From Ignavibacteriaceae bacterium (GTDB lineage: Bacteria; Bacteroidota; Ignavibacteria; Ignavibacteriales; Ignavibacteriaceae), in contig JALNZG010000008.1 of assembly GCA_023229425.1 (NCBI GenBank), positions 1-64,000 on the forward strand: DNA of 64,000 bases, written 5' to 3'. The position numbers and the translations under genes are program-made. The notes beneath the pieces were generated by a model. The model was not told where the DNA came from. It saw only the letters and a program-made list of their open reading frames with translations, and searched no databases. Below, piece after piece: positions 32,959-40,278 of the stretch. The number at the start of each line of letters is the position of its first letter. The stretch's first letter is position 1.

Positions 32959-34224
32959 GTGGATAAATTTGTCATTCATGGTGGTCAAGAATTAAACGGA
33001 ACCATTGAAATCAGCGGAGCAAAGAATGCGACGTTAGCATTAATGCCGGCGGCTTTACTTGCTTCGGGGGAATCAGTCTTGTTTAACACGCCAGAACTGA
33101 ATGACGTTTTCACAATGAGTAAACTGCTCAAACAACTTGGCGCAGAAATTCAATTTGAAAATCAAGTATTGAAAATAAATTCTGCAACAGTAAATAATCA
33201 AATAGCTCCGTACGAACATGTGAAGAAAATGCGAGCTTCGGTATATGTGCTCGGTCCATTACTTGCACGGTACGGATTTGCAAAAGTTTCTTTGCCAGGC
33301 GGCTGCGCTTGGGGTCCGCGCCCAATTAATCTTCATCTTGAAGGATTGAAAAAACTTGGCGCTGAAATTGAATTGGATGAAGGATATATTATTGTTAAAG
33401 CAAAGCGTTTGCATGGCGCCAAAATTAATTTTGATAAATCTTCCGTTGGCGCTACAGGAAATATCTTAATGGCTGCGGTGTTAGCCAAAGGAACAACTAT
33501 TATTAACAACGCCGCAATGGAACCCGAGATTACAAATCTTGTAACTTTTCTTTTAAAAATGGGCGCTAAAATTTCCGGGATCAACACTTCAATTTTAGAA
33601 ATCGAAGGAGTTGATGAAATGCACCCGGCAGAAATTGAAACGATTCCTGACCGGATTGAAGCCGGAACTTTTTTAATAGCCGCAGCCATAACAAAAGGAA
33701 ATATTCTTATTCGCGGCGGTATTGATGCACATCTCTATGCGGTTCTGTCAAAATTGGAAGATACTGGAATGCAGATCAACGTGATAGGAAATGATCTTCG
33801 TATTGATGCTCAAAATATTGTACCGAAAAGCATTGATGTTTCTACCGGAATTTTTCCCGGATTTCCGACAGATATGCAAGCGCAATGGTTAGCACTGATG
33901 AGCGTTTCGGATAGTGTCTGTACCGTTACCGATACAATTTATACCGATAGATTTAGTCATGTTCCCGAATTGATCAGACTTGGCGCCGACATTTCCGTTC
34001 AAGAAAATAATGCGCTGATTAAAGGGGTGAAAAAATTAAAAGGAGCGAAAGTAATGTCAACCGATCTGCGTGCAAGCGCTTCGTTAGTGCTTGCAGGATT
34101 AGCTGCGGAAGGTGTTACCGAAGTTCTGCGAGTCTATCATTTAGACCGTGGTTATCAGCGGCTCGAAGAAAAACTTCGTTTACTCGGCGCCGATATTGAA
34201 CGGGTTGCCGGACAAGAATTTTAA
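32959..34224 (+). CDS. murA: UDP-GlcNAc 1-carboxyvinyltransferase
   Basis: This 421-aa enzyme makes the first committed step of peptidoglycan synthesis, adding enolpyruvate to UDP-GlcNAc. The active-site Cys lies in GGCAWGPRP (C116) and the substrate-binding K22-N23 in SGAKNAT; R92 is in MRASVY. DLRASASLVLAGLA near the end is the family C-terminal motif. Cys (and not Asp) at position 116 predicts fosfomycin sensitivity. Translation starts at GTG 32959, which follows the kinase by 12 nt, so the kinase, phosphatase and MurA may share regulation. Confidence 0.97.
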   Translation: MDKFVIHGGQELNGTIEISGAKNATLALMPAALLASGESVLFNTPELNDVFTMSKLLKQLGAEIQFENQVLKINSATVNNQIAPYEHVKKMRASVYVLGPLLARYGFAKVSLPGGCAWGPRPINLHLEGLKKLGAEIELDEGYIIVKAKRLHGAKINFDKSSVGATGNILMAAVLAKGTTIINNAAMEPEITNLVTFLLKMGAKISGINTSILEIEGVDEMHPAEIETIPDRIEAGTFLIAAAITKGNILIRGGIDAHLYAVLSKLEDTGMQINVIGNDLRIDAQNIVPKSIDVSTGIFPGFPTDMQAQWLALMSVSDSVCTVTDTIYTDRFSHVPELIRLGADISVQENNALIKGVKKLKGAKVMSTDLRASASLVLAGLAAEGVTEVLRVYHLDRGYQRLEEKLRLLGADIERVAGQEF

Positions 34225-34230
34225 ATTATC

Positions 34231-36420
34231 GTGGCAGCATTATTTAAAAAGAATCTCTTTCTTCAAATACTTCTTTTCATGCATGTCGTAAATAATATTT
34301 TACTGCTTACGCTTCCGCTAACAAAGTATTTCAGTTTTGAATTTGCTTCGTTGAACGGATTGTTTTTGGTAATCTATATTGGCTTATTCTCTCTTCACGA
34401 AGATAAATTCAAATCATCTTCAATTGCCGTAAAAGTTTTTCAATTCAAACTTTTAGTCTTTGGGGGAATATTTTTATTCATCCCGGTTCTATTGGCTTTT
34501 CTTTTTCATCTTTTTAGAAATGATTGTTCTTTTCTAGATGGATTCAAGTTTTATGTTGTTCTGACTTTTCCTGCGGTGTTTATCGGGTATGCGTTGGGAT
34601 TGCTTTCAGATTTTATCAACAAAAAATATTCGTATTTTATTTTCATCGTTTTACTGATTCTTATTGCGCTAATTCCTTTACTTGAAATTTATTTTCGTCC
34701 GCAAATATTTTTTTACAATCCTCTCATTCCTTTTTTCCCCGGGACAATGTACGATGAGGATATTGATATAACCTCATCGATTGTACTCTATCGAATTTAT
34801 AATCTGATCTTTTTTGGCAGTTTAATAGTTTTAATACGAAAGCAGCAACAGAAGACTCTAAAAATCTCGAAAATATTATTTTACTTTATTCTTATTCTTG
34901 TTTCAGGAAGTTTCATCTTCTTTGCATCTCAATTGGGATTCGGTTCAACATTAACAACGATTAATGACTTTCTTCAAAAAAAAATTGAGACAAAGAATTT
35001 CATTATTTACTTGCCCGGGCATGTGGGAAAAGAAGAAACAAAGTTTATTATAGGGTTACATGAATATTATTACGAACGGCAAACGAAATTCTTCCACGAA
35101 AAACCGGATGAGAAAATCACTTCCTTTGTATTTCGTTCAAGCGATGAGAAAAGAAAATATTTTGGAGCGGGGAATGCAGATGTTGCGAAACCGTGGCTCA
35201 ATCAAATCTATTTATCCATTGATTCGTATGAGCAAAGTTTGAATCACGAACTCGCTCACATTTTTGCCGGAAAGTGGAGTAATAATTTCTTAAAGATAGA
35301 TGCGAATTATAATCCGGCTACCCTTGAAGGAATCGCTTCTGCCGCCGATCCGGTTTATGATGATCTGGATATTCACTATCCCGCATTTCTTGCTTCAAAA
35401 AATAATTTGAAATTGAGTATACAAAATTTATTTAGCGGATTCTCATTCTTCTCTAATGTTTCTTCTCTTTCTTATATTTATTCTGGTTCATTTTGTAAGT
35501 TTCTTATTGATGAATATGGTATTTGGAAGTTTAAAGAGTTTTATCACTTCGGCGAATTTGAAAAAAGTTACAATAAACCTTTTGCAAACGCAGTTTCCGA
35601 ATATCAAAAATTCCTTAGTAATAAAAATTATTCAAATAATATTCACACGGCGAATTATTATTTCGGCCGACAACCGCTGGTGCAGAAAGTTTGTCCCCGT
35701 TACCTTGCTAATAAAACCAATGCTATTTACCGCTTGATAGAAGAAAAAGATTTTGCGAAAGCTAAGAAAGAAATATTTTCTATTAAAGATTACAATAAAA
35801 ATTATTCTCTGTTAAACGGATTGATATTTTGCACGGAAGAAGAGAATCCTCTAAAAGCAGAAACTTTACTTGAAAAGAATTTGTTGAAATATGAAAAAAC
35901 TCCTTACTATTATCTGCTTCAATTAAAGTTAACGGATCTGAAAATAGTAAATGAAAAATTTATTGAAGCAAAAATTGTTCTGGATAGTTTAGCAGTTTGG
36001 AATCCAACCGGAAGATTATCTTCACGAGTAGCGTTACGAAAAATGCTCTTAAGTAATGGTAATCTTGCAAGTACGTTGATCAAAGCGAAAGAGATCGACC
36101 TTTTTACAATTTTGACACGTGAGTTTGCTGCTAATCCGTCACCTGTTTTGCTGCTTCCATTAATCGGACTTGTTGAAAAAGAAAAAGTTAGTTATGCTTC
36201 AGTTGGTAGCTTAATTGAGAGTAATCTGTTCACCGCAAACGAGACAGATTGGTATTCGGTGCTGCAACTCGTTAGATTTACAATAAAACATTTTGATTTT
36301 GTGTCTGCAACAAAATTAGTAAACGTTTTGGAGAAGAATATTCCCGCTTATGCTATTGAAAGTTTGCAGAATGAAAAAGATAAACTTGAATGGTTTATCA
36401 AACATGTAGAGAAAAAATAA
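34231..36420 (+). CDS. Polytopic membrane protein with an intact gluzincin motif
   Basis: This 729-aa protein starts at GTG 34231, 6 nt after murA. About seven hydrophobic segments lie in residues 1-235 (near 10-30, 42-55, 73-95, 107-125, 136-155, 190-202 and 217-235). The soluble part carries a zinc motif HELAH (339-343) followed by a possible third ligand E366 in TLEGIASAAD, the gluzincin arrangement as in peptidase MA-like proteins. The last 250 residues have a helical repeat look (KAETLLEKNLLKYEK, NEKFIEAKIVLDSLAVW). It may be a membrane-tethered protease with the catalytic part facing the periplasm. No close family is recognised; the metalloprotease call is from motif and topology only. 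Confidence 0.75.
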   Translation: MAALFKKNLFLQILLFMHVVNNILLLTLPLTKYFSFEFASLNGLFLVIYIGLFSLHEDKFKSSSIAVKVFQFKLLVFGGIFLFIPVLLAFLFHLFRNDCSFLDGFKFYVVLTFPAVFIGYALGLLSDFINKKYSYFIFIVLLILIALIPLLEIYFRPQIFFYNPLIPFFPGTMYDEDIDITSSIVLYRIYNLIFFGSLIVLIRKQQQKTLKISKILFYFILILVSGSFIFFASQLGFGSTLTTINDFLQKKIETKNFIIYLPGHVGKEETKFIIGLHEYYYERQTKFFHEKPDEKITSFVFRSSDEKRKYFGAGNADVAKPWLNQIYLSIDSYEQSLNHELAHIFAGKWSNNFLKIDANYNPATLEGIASAADPVYDDLDIHYPAFLASKNNLKLSIQNLFSGFSFFSNVSSLSYIYSGSFCKFLIDEYGIWKFKEFYHFGEFEKSYNKPFANAVSEYQKFLSNKNYSNNIHTANYYFGRQPLVQKVCPRYLANKTNAIYRLIEEKDFAKAKKEIFSIKDYNKNYSLLNGLIFCTEEENPLKAETLLEKNLLKYEKTPYYYLLQLKLTDLKIVNEKFIEAKIVLDSLAVWNPTGRLSSRVALRKMLLSNGNLASTLIKAKEIDLFTILTREFAANPSPVLLLPLIGLVEKEKVSYASVGSLIESNLFTANETDWYSVLQLVRFTIKHFDFVSATKLVNVLEKNIPAYAIESLQNEKDKLEWFIKHVEKK

Positions 36421-36426
36421 GTCCAC

Positions 36427-37827
36427 ATGATAAATATCAGTCAAATAGAAAAATCTTATCCATTCCTCAAGAAGATTGCGGAAGCGGCAACAGAACTACA
36501 TACGGAAATATATATCGTCGGCGGTTTTGTACGGGATATTATTCTTGAGAGAGAAAAGAAAGAGATTGATTTTCTAGTTATCGGTGATGGAATTTCTTTT
36601 ACGGAACAACTCTCCGGGATAATTGGGGGAGATAAGGTTTCCGTATTTAAGAATTTCGGTACCGCGCATTTTAGATATAACGATTATGATCTGGAGTTTG
36701 TTGGTGCAAGAAAAGAATCGTATGACAGAACCTCACGTAAACCTGTTGTAACGAACGGTTCTTTCTTTGATGATATTTCCCGCAGAGATTTTACTATAAA
36801 CACATTAGCACTTTCACTTAATAAAAAGAATTATGGTGAACTGATCGATACATTCGGCGGACTTGCTGATCTTGAACAAAAACTTTTACGGACTCCGCTT
36901 AATCCCGAAGAAACTTTTAGTGACGATCCGTTACGCATAATGCGGGCATTCCGTTTTGCGTCTCAACTTAATTTTAATGTCGCGGGCGAAATTAAAACCG
37001 CTGCCAGATCAATGGCGGAACGGTTGCAAATAGTTTCGCAGGAAAGAATTACTGATGAATTTCTTAAAATCCTTTCTTCTCCAAAACCTTCCATCGGTTT
37101 GCGGTTACTTCAAGAAAATGGTGTAATGAGATTTATTTTTCCGGAAGTTGCAAATCTGCAAGGTGTTGATCAGCGGCAGGATTTTCATCATAAAGATGTT
37201 TTTTACCATACATGCAAAGTGGTTGATAATATTGCTCCAAACACCAATAATGTTTGGCTAAGATTTGCTGCACTTGTCCATGATATTGCCAAACCGCAAA
37301 CAAAACGGTTTGTTGAAAATATCGGTTGGACTTTCCACGGACATGAGGACCTCGGTGTAAGAATTATGAAGGGAATTTTCACCCGTCTAAAACTTCCGTT
37401 TCATCAATTGGAATACATCCGCAAGCTTGTGAGGCTTCATCTTCGCCCAATCGCTTTGGCGAAGGAAGAAGTTACCGATTCTGCCGTGCGACGTTTTATT
37501 GTTGAGGCGGGAGAAGACTTGCACGATCTTATTACGTTATGCCGCGCCGACATTACAAGCAAAAATATGGAAAAGGTGAGTGAGTATCTTGCCAATTACG
37601 AGCGGGTAATGAACCGTGTTTTAGAAGTTGAAGAAAAAGATAAACTCCGTGCTTTCCAGTCTCCCGTACGCGGTGAAGAAATTATGCAGATATGCAACTT
37701 GAAACCCTCGAAGAAAGTTGGGGAGATTAAAACCGCGATAGAAGATGCGATCCTTGATGGAATTATTCCCAACACGTATGAAGATGCGCTGGGTTATTTA
37801 TACAAGATAAAGGAGAAGTATTTGTAA
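36427..37827 (+). CDS. CCA-adding/poly(A) polymerase family nucleotidyltransferase with HD domain
   Basis: This 466-aa class II nucleotidyltransferase has IVGGFVRDIILEREKKEIDF in the N-terminal head (GG and metal-binding acidic pair), SRRDFTINTLAL, and a DDPLRIMRAFRFA motif for primer and nucleotide recognition. The C-terminal half is an HD phosphohydrolase domain (HHKDVFYHTCKVVDNI, then LVHDIAKPQTK, then FHGHEDLG). Because the tRNA genes seen here lack an encoded CCA, an enzyme of this type is required. The HD domain may trim or dephosphorylate tRNA ends. It is 6 nt after the membrane protein and ends the run that starts at the phosphatase. Confidence 0.9.
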   Translation: MINISQIEKSYPFLKKIAEAATELHTEIYIVGGFVRDIILEREKKEIDFLVIGDGISFTEQLSGIIGGDKVSVFKNFGTAHFRYNDYDLEFVGARKESYDRTSRKPVVTNGSFFDDISRRDFTINTLALSLNKKNYGELIDTFGGLADLEQKLLRTPLNPEETFSDDPLRIMRAFRFASQLNFNVAGEIKTAARSMAERLQIVSQERITDEFLKILSSPKPSIGLRLLQENGVMRFIFPEVANLQGVDQRQDFHHKDVFYHTCKVVDNIAPNTNNVWLRFAALVHDIAKPQTKRFVENIGWTFHGHEDLGVRIMKGIFTRLKLPFHQLEYIRKLVRLHLRPIALAKEEVTDSAVRRFIVEAGEDLHDLITLCRADITSKNMEKVSEYLANYERVMNRVLEVEEKDKLRAFQSPVRGEEIMQICNLKPSKKVGEIKTAIEDAILDGIIPNTYEDALGYLYKIKEKYL

Positions 37828-37835
37828 GGGAAAAC

Positions 37836-37876
37836 TTAACCACAAGGGGCACAAAGTTTTGCACAAAGGTCACAAT
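37836..37876. repeat. Dispersed hairpin repeat arm, CACAAAG family
   Basis: TTAACCACAAGGGGCACAAA and the following TTTTGCACAAAGGTCAC match the right arm of the unit at 39426-39517 almost exactly. The left arm is absent, so this is a half copy after the nucleotidyltransferase stop. Confidence 0.6.
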
Positions 37877-37911
37877 GAGTTTTTCTCTTGACTCTTTACT
37901 TATTAAAGAGG

Positions 37912-38430
37912 CTATACATTTTTATTAGCGAACTTTTTTAATAATTCAAATGCTTTTGAATTGCCATAACATATTTCTTCACATGATGTTTTTGCATAAG
38001 CATATTTAATTTTGTGTTTTTGAGCAGCCTTAATAATATTATCCAATTTGCAATAAACCGTAAAAGAGTTTCTAGGATTTAATTCTCTAGGCCAATTACC
38101 TTTATCACCTAGGATCGGAATTGGGAATACTATCCTACTTTCTTTCCCTTTTTTTATTAATCCTATTTCATCAACAACGACTGTGAAGTTACTTTTATTA
38201 ATTATTTCAAAGCCAAATAATGAATGATAGTTTGAAAAATCATTATCTGCCGTCATAAATATTGGTTTTCCATTTTCTGTATTTATTCTTTCTTCCATAA
38301 TTGCTTTAGGGATGATAGTTAGCTTTACTTTTTCTTTTTTTATTGAACGAATTAAATTATAAAGTCCTAAAACCATTCCGACAAGCGCGGAAACACCAAT
38401 TACAATATCTTTTAAAAAGGAATAATTCAA
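37912..38430 (-). CDS. Unknown single-span membrane protein
   Basis: This 172-aa protein has one N-terminal membrane segment (about 8-28: IVIGVSALVGMVLGLYNLI) and a basic stretch (RSIKKEKVKL) after it. The rest is soluble and beta-rich (YHSLFGFEIINKSNFTVVVDEIGL, SFTVYCKLDNIIKAAQKHK), resembling small Ig-like or immunity-type proteins. I do not recognise a named family. It is followed on its upstream side by an attC-like hairpin (38451-38512) and then an HNH nuclease, both in the same orientation. Such single small genes with a recombination-like site are typical of mobile gene cassettes, but that is inference. Confidence 0.6.
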   Translation of the reverse strand: MNYSFLKDIVIGVSALVGMVLGLYNLIRSIKKEKVKLTIIPKAIMEERINTENGKPIFMTADNDFSNYHSLFGFEIINKSNFTVVVDEIGLIKKGKESRIVFPIPILGDKGNWPRELNPRNSFTVYCKLDNIIKAAQKHKIKYAYAKTSCEEICYGNSKAFELLKKFANKNV

Positions 38431-38450
38431 GATGACACCTTACCAAAAAT

Positions 38451-38512
38451 GTATAACGGTGTTGCGTTTAGCCCGCCTCCCAGAACAACAATGACGGTTT
38501 TGTTAGCGCAAC
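38451..38512 (-). other. attC-like hairpin (possible gene-cassette site)
   Basis: GTATAAC (38451-38457), GTTGCG (38461-38466) and CGCAAC (38507-38512) frame a hairpin whose arms read GTTGCGTTTAGCC and GTTAGCGCAAC. The layout, with a VCR-like outer GTATAAC and short inner core, resembles integron attC sites. No integrase lies in the window. Confidence 0.35.
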
Positions 38513-38595
38513 TTTATTTTTAAAATCAGTTTTGTATTACAATCACACTTTTAAGAACAACCAACTTTGAAAAACCAAACCCAACAAAACCACTA

Positions 38596-38636
38596 CGACC
38601 GATTCGAAGAAACGGTCGGGCTGAGACTCGGGCTAG
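38596..38636. repeat. Hairpin and direct repeat before the HNH stop
   Basis: CGACCG (38596-38601) pairs with CGGTCG (38613-38618), followed by the direct pair CGGGCT...CGGGCT. It could serve as terminator of the HNH gene, which is transcribed toward it, or form part of the cassette-like region. Confidence 0.4.
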
Positions 38637-39193
38637 CTTTTAAATATGCCATTTAATATATCATTAATATCTATTTTAATGATGGTGCAAGAATTATCAG
38701 ATGGTAACCCTATGTAGTCACGGTGTTCAGGATTATAAAATAATTCATGAACTAGTTTTGAGTCTACACCAAGACTTAGTAAATAACCTTCACGGTCTTT
38801 ATCCCAGTATTTCCAATCAAAATTAAAATTAAATACTTCATGTTGCTTCTCGAGTATAGGTTTTAAACTATCAAGCTTTTTTTGAGTATAAAATTCTTCT
38901 GGAAGAGAATCATGTTTTTTATTATTACAACTACGACAAAGTGAAACTAAGTTACCAGGAACTAAATGACCTCCTAAAATCATTGGAATATGATGATCTA
39001 TACATAAAACCGGTGGTCCAATATCAACAAATGGTCTTTCTTTTATACCACATTTAAAACATTGATTATCAAACAAGTTAAAGAATTTCTTTTTATAGAT
39101 ATCTTCAATGGCACGTATTTTAAATCGCTGGAAAAGTTCTCTTTTTTCTTTTCCTCTTTGCCCTTTATAAACTTCTTGGCTATTATTTTTCAT
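38633..39193 (-). CDS. HNH endonuclease
   Basis: This 186-aa protein carries a C-x2-C...C-x2-C HNH domain: CFKCG (about 43-47), then CIDHHIPMILGGHLVPGNLV and CRSCNNKKHD. The DHH pair, the Asn in PGNLV and the final HD give the catalytic beta-beta-alpha-metal set; the cysteines bind structural zinc. HNH nucleases occur in restriction and mobile elements. The C-terminal 80 residues (FNFDWKYWDKDREGYLLSLG) are not assigned. There is no neighbouring methylase. It may be part of a defence or cassette patch with its neighbours. Confidence 0.85.
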   Translation of the reverse strand: MKNNSQEVYKGQRGKEKRELFQRFKIRAIEDIYKKKFFNLFDNQCFKCGIKERPFVDIGPPVLCIDHHIPMILGGHLVPGNLVSLCRSCNNKKHDSLPEEFYTQKKLDSLKPILEKQHEVFNFNFDWKYWDKDREGYLLSLGVDSKLVHELFYNPEHRDYIGLPSDNSCTIIKIDINDILNGIFKS

Positions 39194-39526
39194 AACCCTA
39201 ACTATTAAGTATTTTATATGTAAATAAGCAAAAAAAGAGAATGCTCAGAGTAGTAAAATCAAATTGCTCATTTGTAGAATATAAAAAGGGAGAGGGCAAC
39301 GCCACGATTCGTAATGTTTTTCTATGTAACACTAATTCAGAAATAGAGCCACCTATTTTCGTTATTTATTGTACACATTAATCTAAAATTGTTTTTAGTG
39401 ATTCCCAAGTATCAATTTAAAAATATTTTGTGTTCTTAGTGTTTTCCCATCGTGCCCTTAGTGGTAAAAAAAGAAACTAACCACAAGGGGCACAAAGTTT
39501 TGCACAAAGATCACTAATCCCAAAAA
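39194..39526. other. Gene-free stretch with hairpin repeat
   Basis: No coding frame is supported. The right-hand part (39426-39517) is a dispersed hairpin repeat; the left-hand part is AT-rich. A GGGAGAGGGCAACGCC segment near 39289 may be a weak relic of the attC-like or palindromic families. Confidence 0.6.
39426..39517. repeat. Dispersed hairpin repeat, CACTAAG/CACAAAG family
   Basis: The left arm (TTTGTGTTCTTAGTG, then CGTGCCCTTAGTGGT) and right arm (CTAACCACAAGGGGCACAAA, then GATCACTAA) are inverted copies around a short A-rich loop. The right arm recurs at 37836 and a related unit lies at 7113-7186. Confidence 0.65.
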
Positions 39527-39802
39527 TCAAACTACTTCAATCTTGATTCTTCTCCCTAAAGATTTTGCATATCTGCGTAAAGTTGATAGCCGTATATCGT
39601 CTGCGTGGTTTTCAATTCTTGAAATAACAGATTTTTTTGTTTTTAATCTTATGGCTAATTCATCTTGTGTTAAACCGGATTGCTGACGAAGTTGTTTTAA
39701 CAAAACACTAACCTTAAAATCCTGATAACCGGTATCGTAATTCGCAGCAAATTCCTGGTCATCTTTTTTTCTTTTTGTAATATATTTATTTAAGTCACTC
39801 AT
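39527..39802 (-). CDS. higA: HTH antitoxin (HigA-like)
   Basis: This 91-aa protein has a Cro/C1-type helix-turn-helix (about 31-78: VLLKQLRQQSGLTQDELAIR, then KSVISRIEN and STLRRYAKSL). It overlaps the toxin gene by 4 bp (ATGA), which gives a toxin-first order, as in higBA. The HTH would bind the palindrome upstream of the toxin gene and repress the operon, while the protein itself inactivates the toxin. No other domain is present. Confidence 0.86.
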   Translation of the reverse strand: MSDLNKYITKRKKDDQEFAANYDTGYQDFKVSVLLKQLRQQSGLTQDELAIRLKTKKSVISRIENHADDIRLSTLRRYAKSLGRRIKIEVV

Positions 39803-40149
39803 TTCTTTTTCCTCTCGATGTATTCTCTTTTTCTTTCTTCAGCTATTTTAATTTCATTAAAAGGGGTTTTCTGTGTCTTCTTAATAAAGCCGTTCGTTAA
39901 GATAAAAATATTGTTGGACTCAAAGAATCCCAAAATTCTAAAAATGTCACCGGAATAAATAATTCTTATTTCCCAAATGTCATCAGTACTCTTTAATTTT
40001 TTAAAATACTGCTTCGGAACAATATTTTTCTCCTCAAACAGTTGCAAAACCCAAGCAATTTTCTGAGCCTGCTTTCCCGTAAGAGAATTTAGGAAATCAA
40101 CAATCGGTTGTTTCCCGGATTTACTTTCATAAAAATTAACTTCTGGCAT
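39799..40149 (-). CDS. higB: RelE/HigB-type toxin
   Basis: This 116-aa toxin has the RelE fold markers VNFYESKSGKQPIVDFLNSL, then IWEIRIIYSGDIFRILGF and LTNGFIKKTQKTPFNEI. These toxins cut mRNA at the ribosome. The start ATG at 40149 (MPEVNFYES) is preferred over an in-frame TTG at 40164, because that codon lies inside a perfect inverted repeat that should be the operator, and the promoter box just before it would leave no leader. It lies just upstream of its HTH antitoxin. Confidence 0.86.
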   Translation of the reverse strand: MPEVNFYESKSGKQPIVDFLNSLTGKQAQKIAWVLQLFEEKNIVPKQYFKKLKSTDDIWEIRIIYSGDIFRILGFFESNNIFILTNGFIKKTQKTPFNEIKIAEERKREYIERKKK

Positions 40150-40156
40150 AGGCAAA

Positions 40157-40182
40157 GTTAGCAAAAGTGCTAACCAAATATA
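40157..40182 (-). promoter_or_regulatory. Promoter and operator of the toxin-antitoxin pair
   Basis: A perfect palindrome GTTAGC / GCTAAC (40157-40162 and 40169-40174) is directly preceded, in the reading direction, by TATATTTG (40175-40182), an exact Bacteroidota -7 box. The transcript would start inside the palindrome, and repressor binding there would block it. No upstream box at the usual distance. Confidence 0.55.
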
Positions 40183-40278
40183 ATAATTTTAGCATATTAT
40201 TTTAAGTTCAAAACAGATTAAGAAAAAGATTATGATTAAGATTATGATTTAGAAATAACATTTGTCTTCTGCCTAACA

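Noticed and set aside
38451..39193. Confident call of an integron
   Set aside because: Only one hairpin fits partly; there is no integrase, no second clear site bordering the gene, and the consensus core is imperfect.
40150..40164. Longer HigB toxin start at TTG 40164
   Set aside because: The codon overlaps the likely operator palindrome and the transcript start region; MPEVNF at 40149 matches the usual family beginning.
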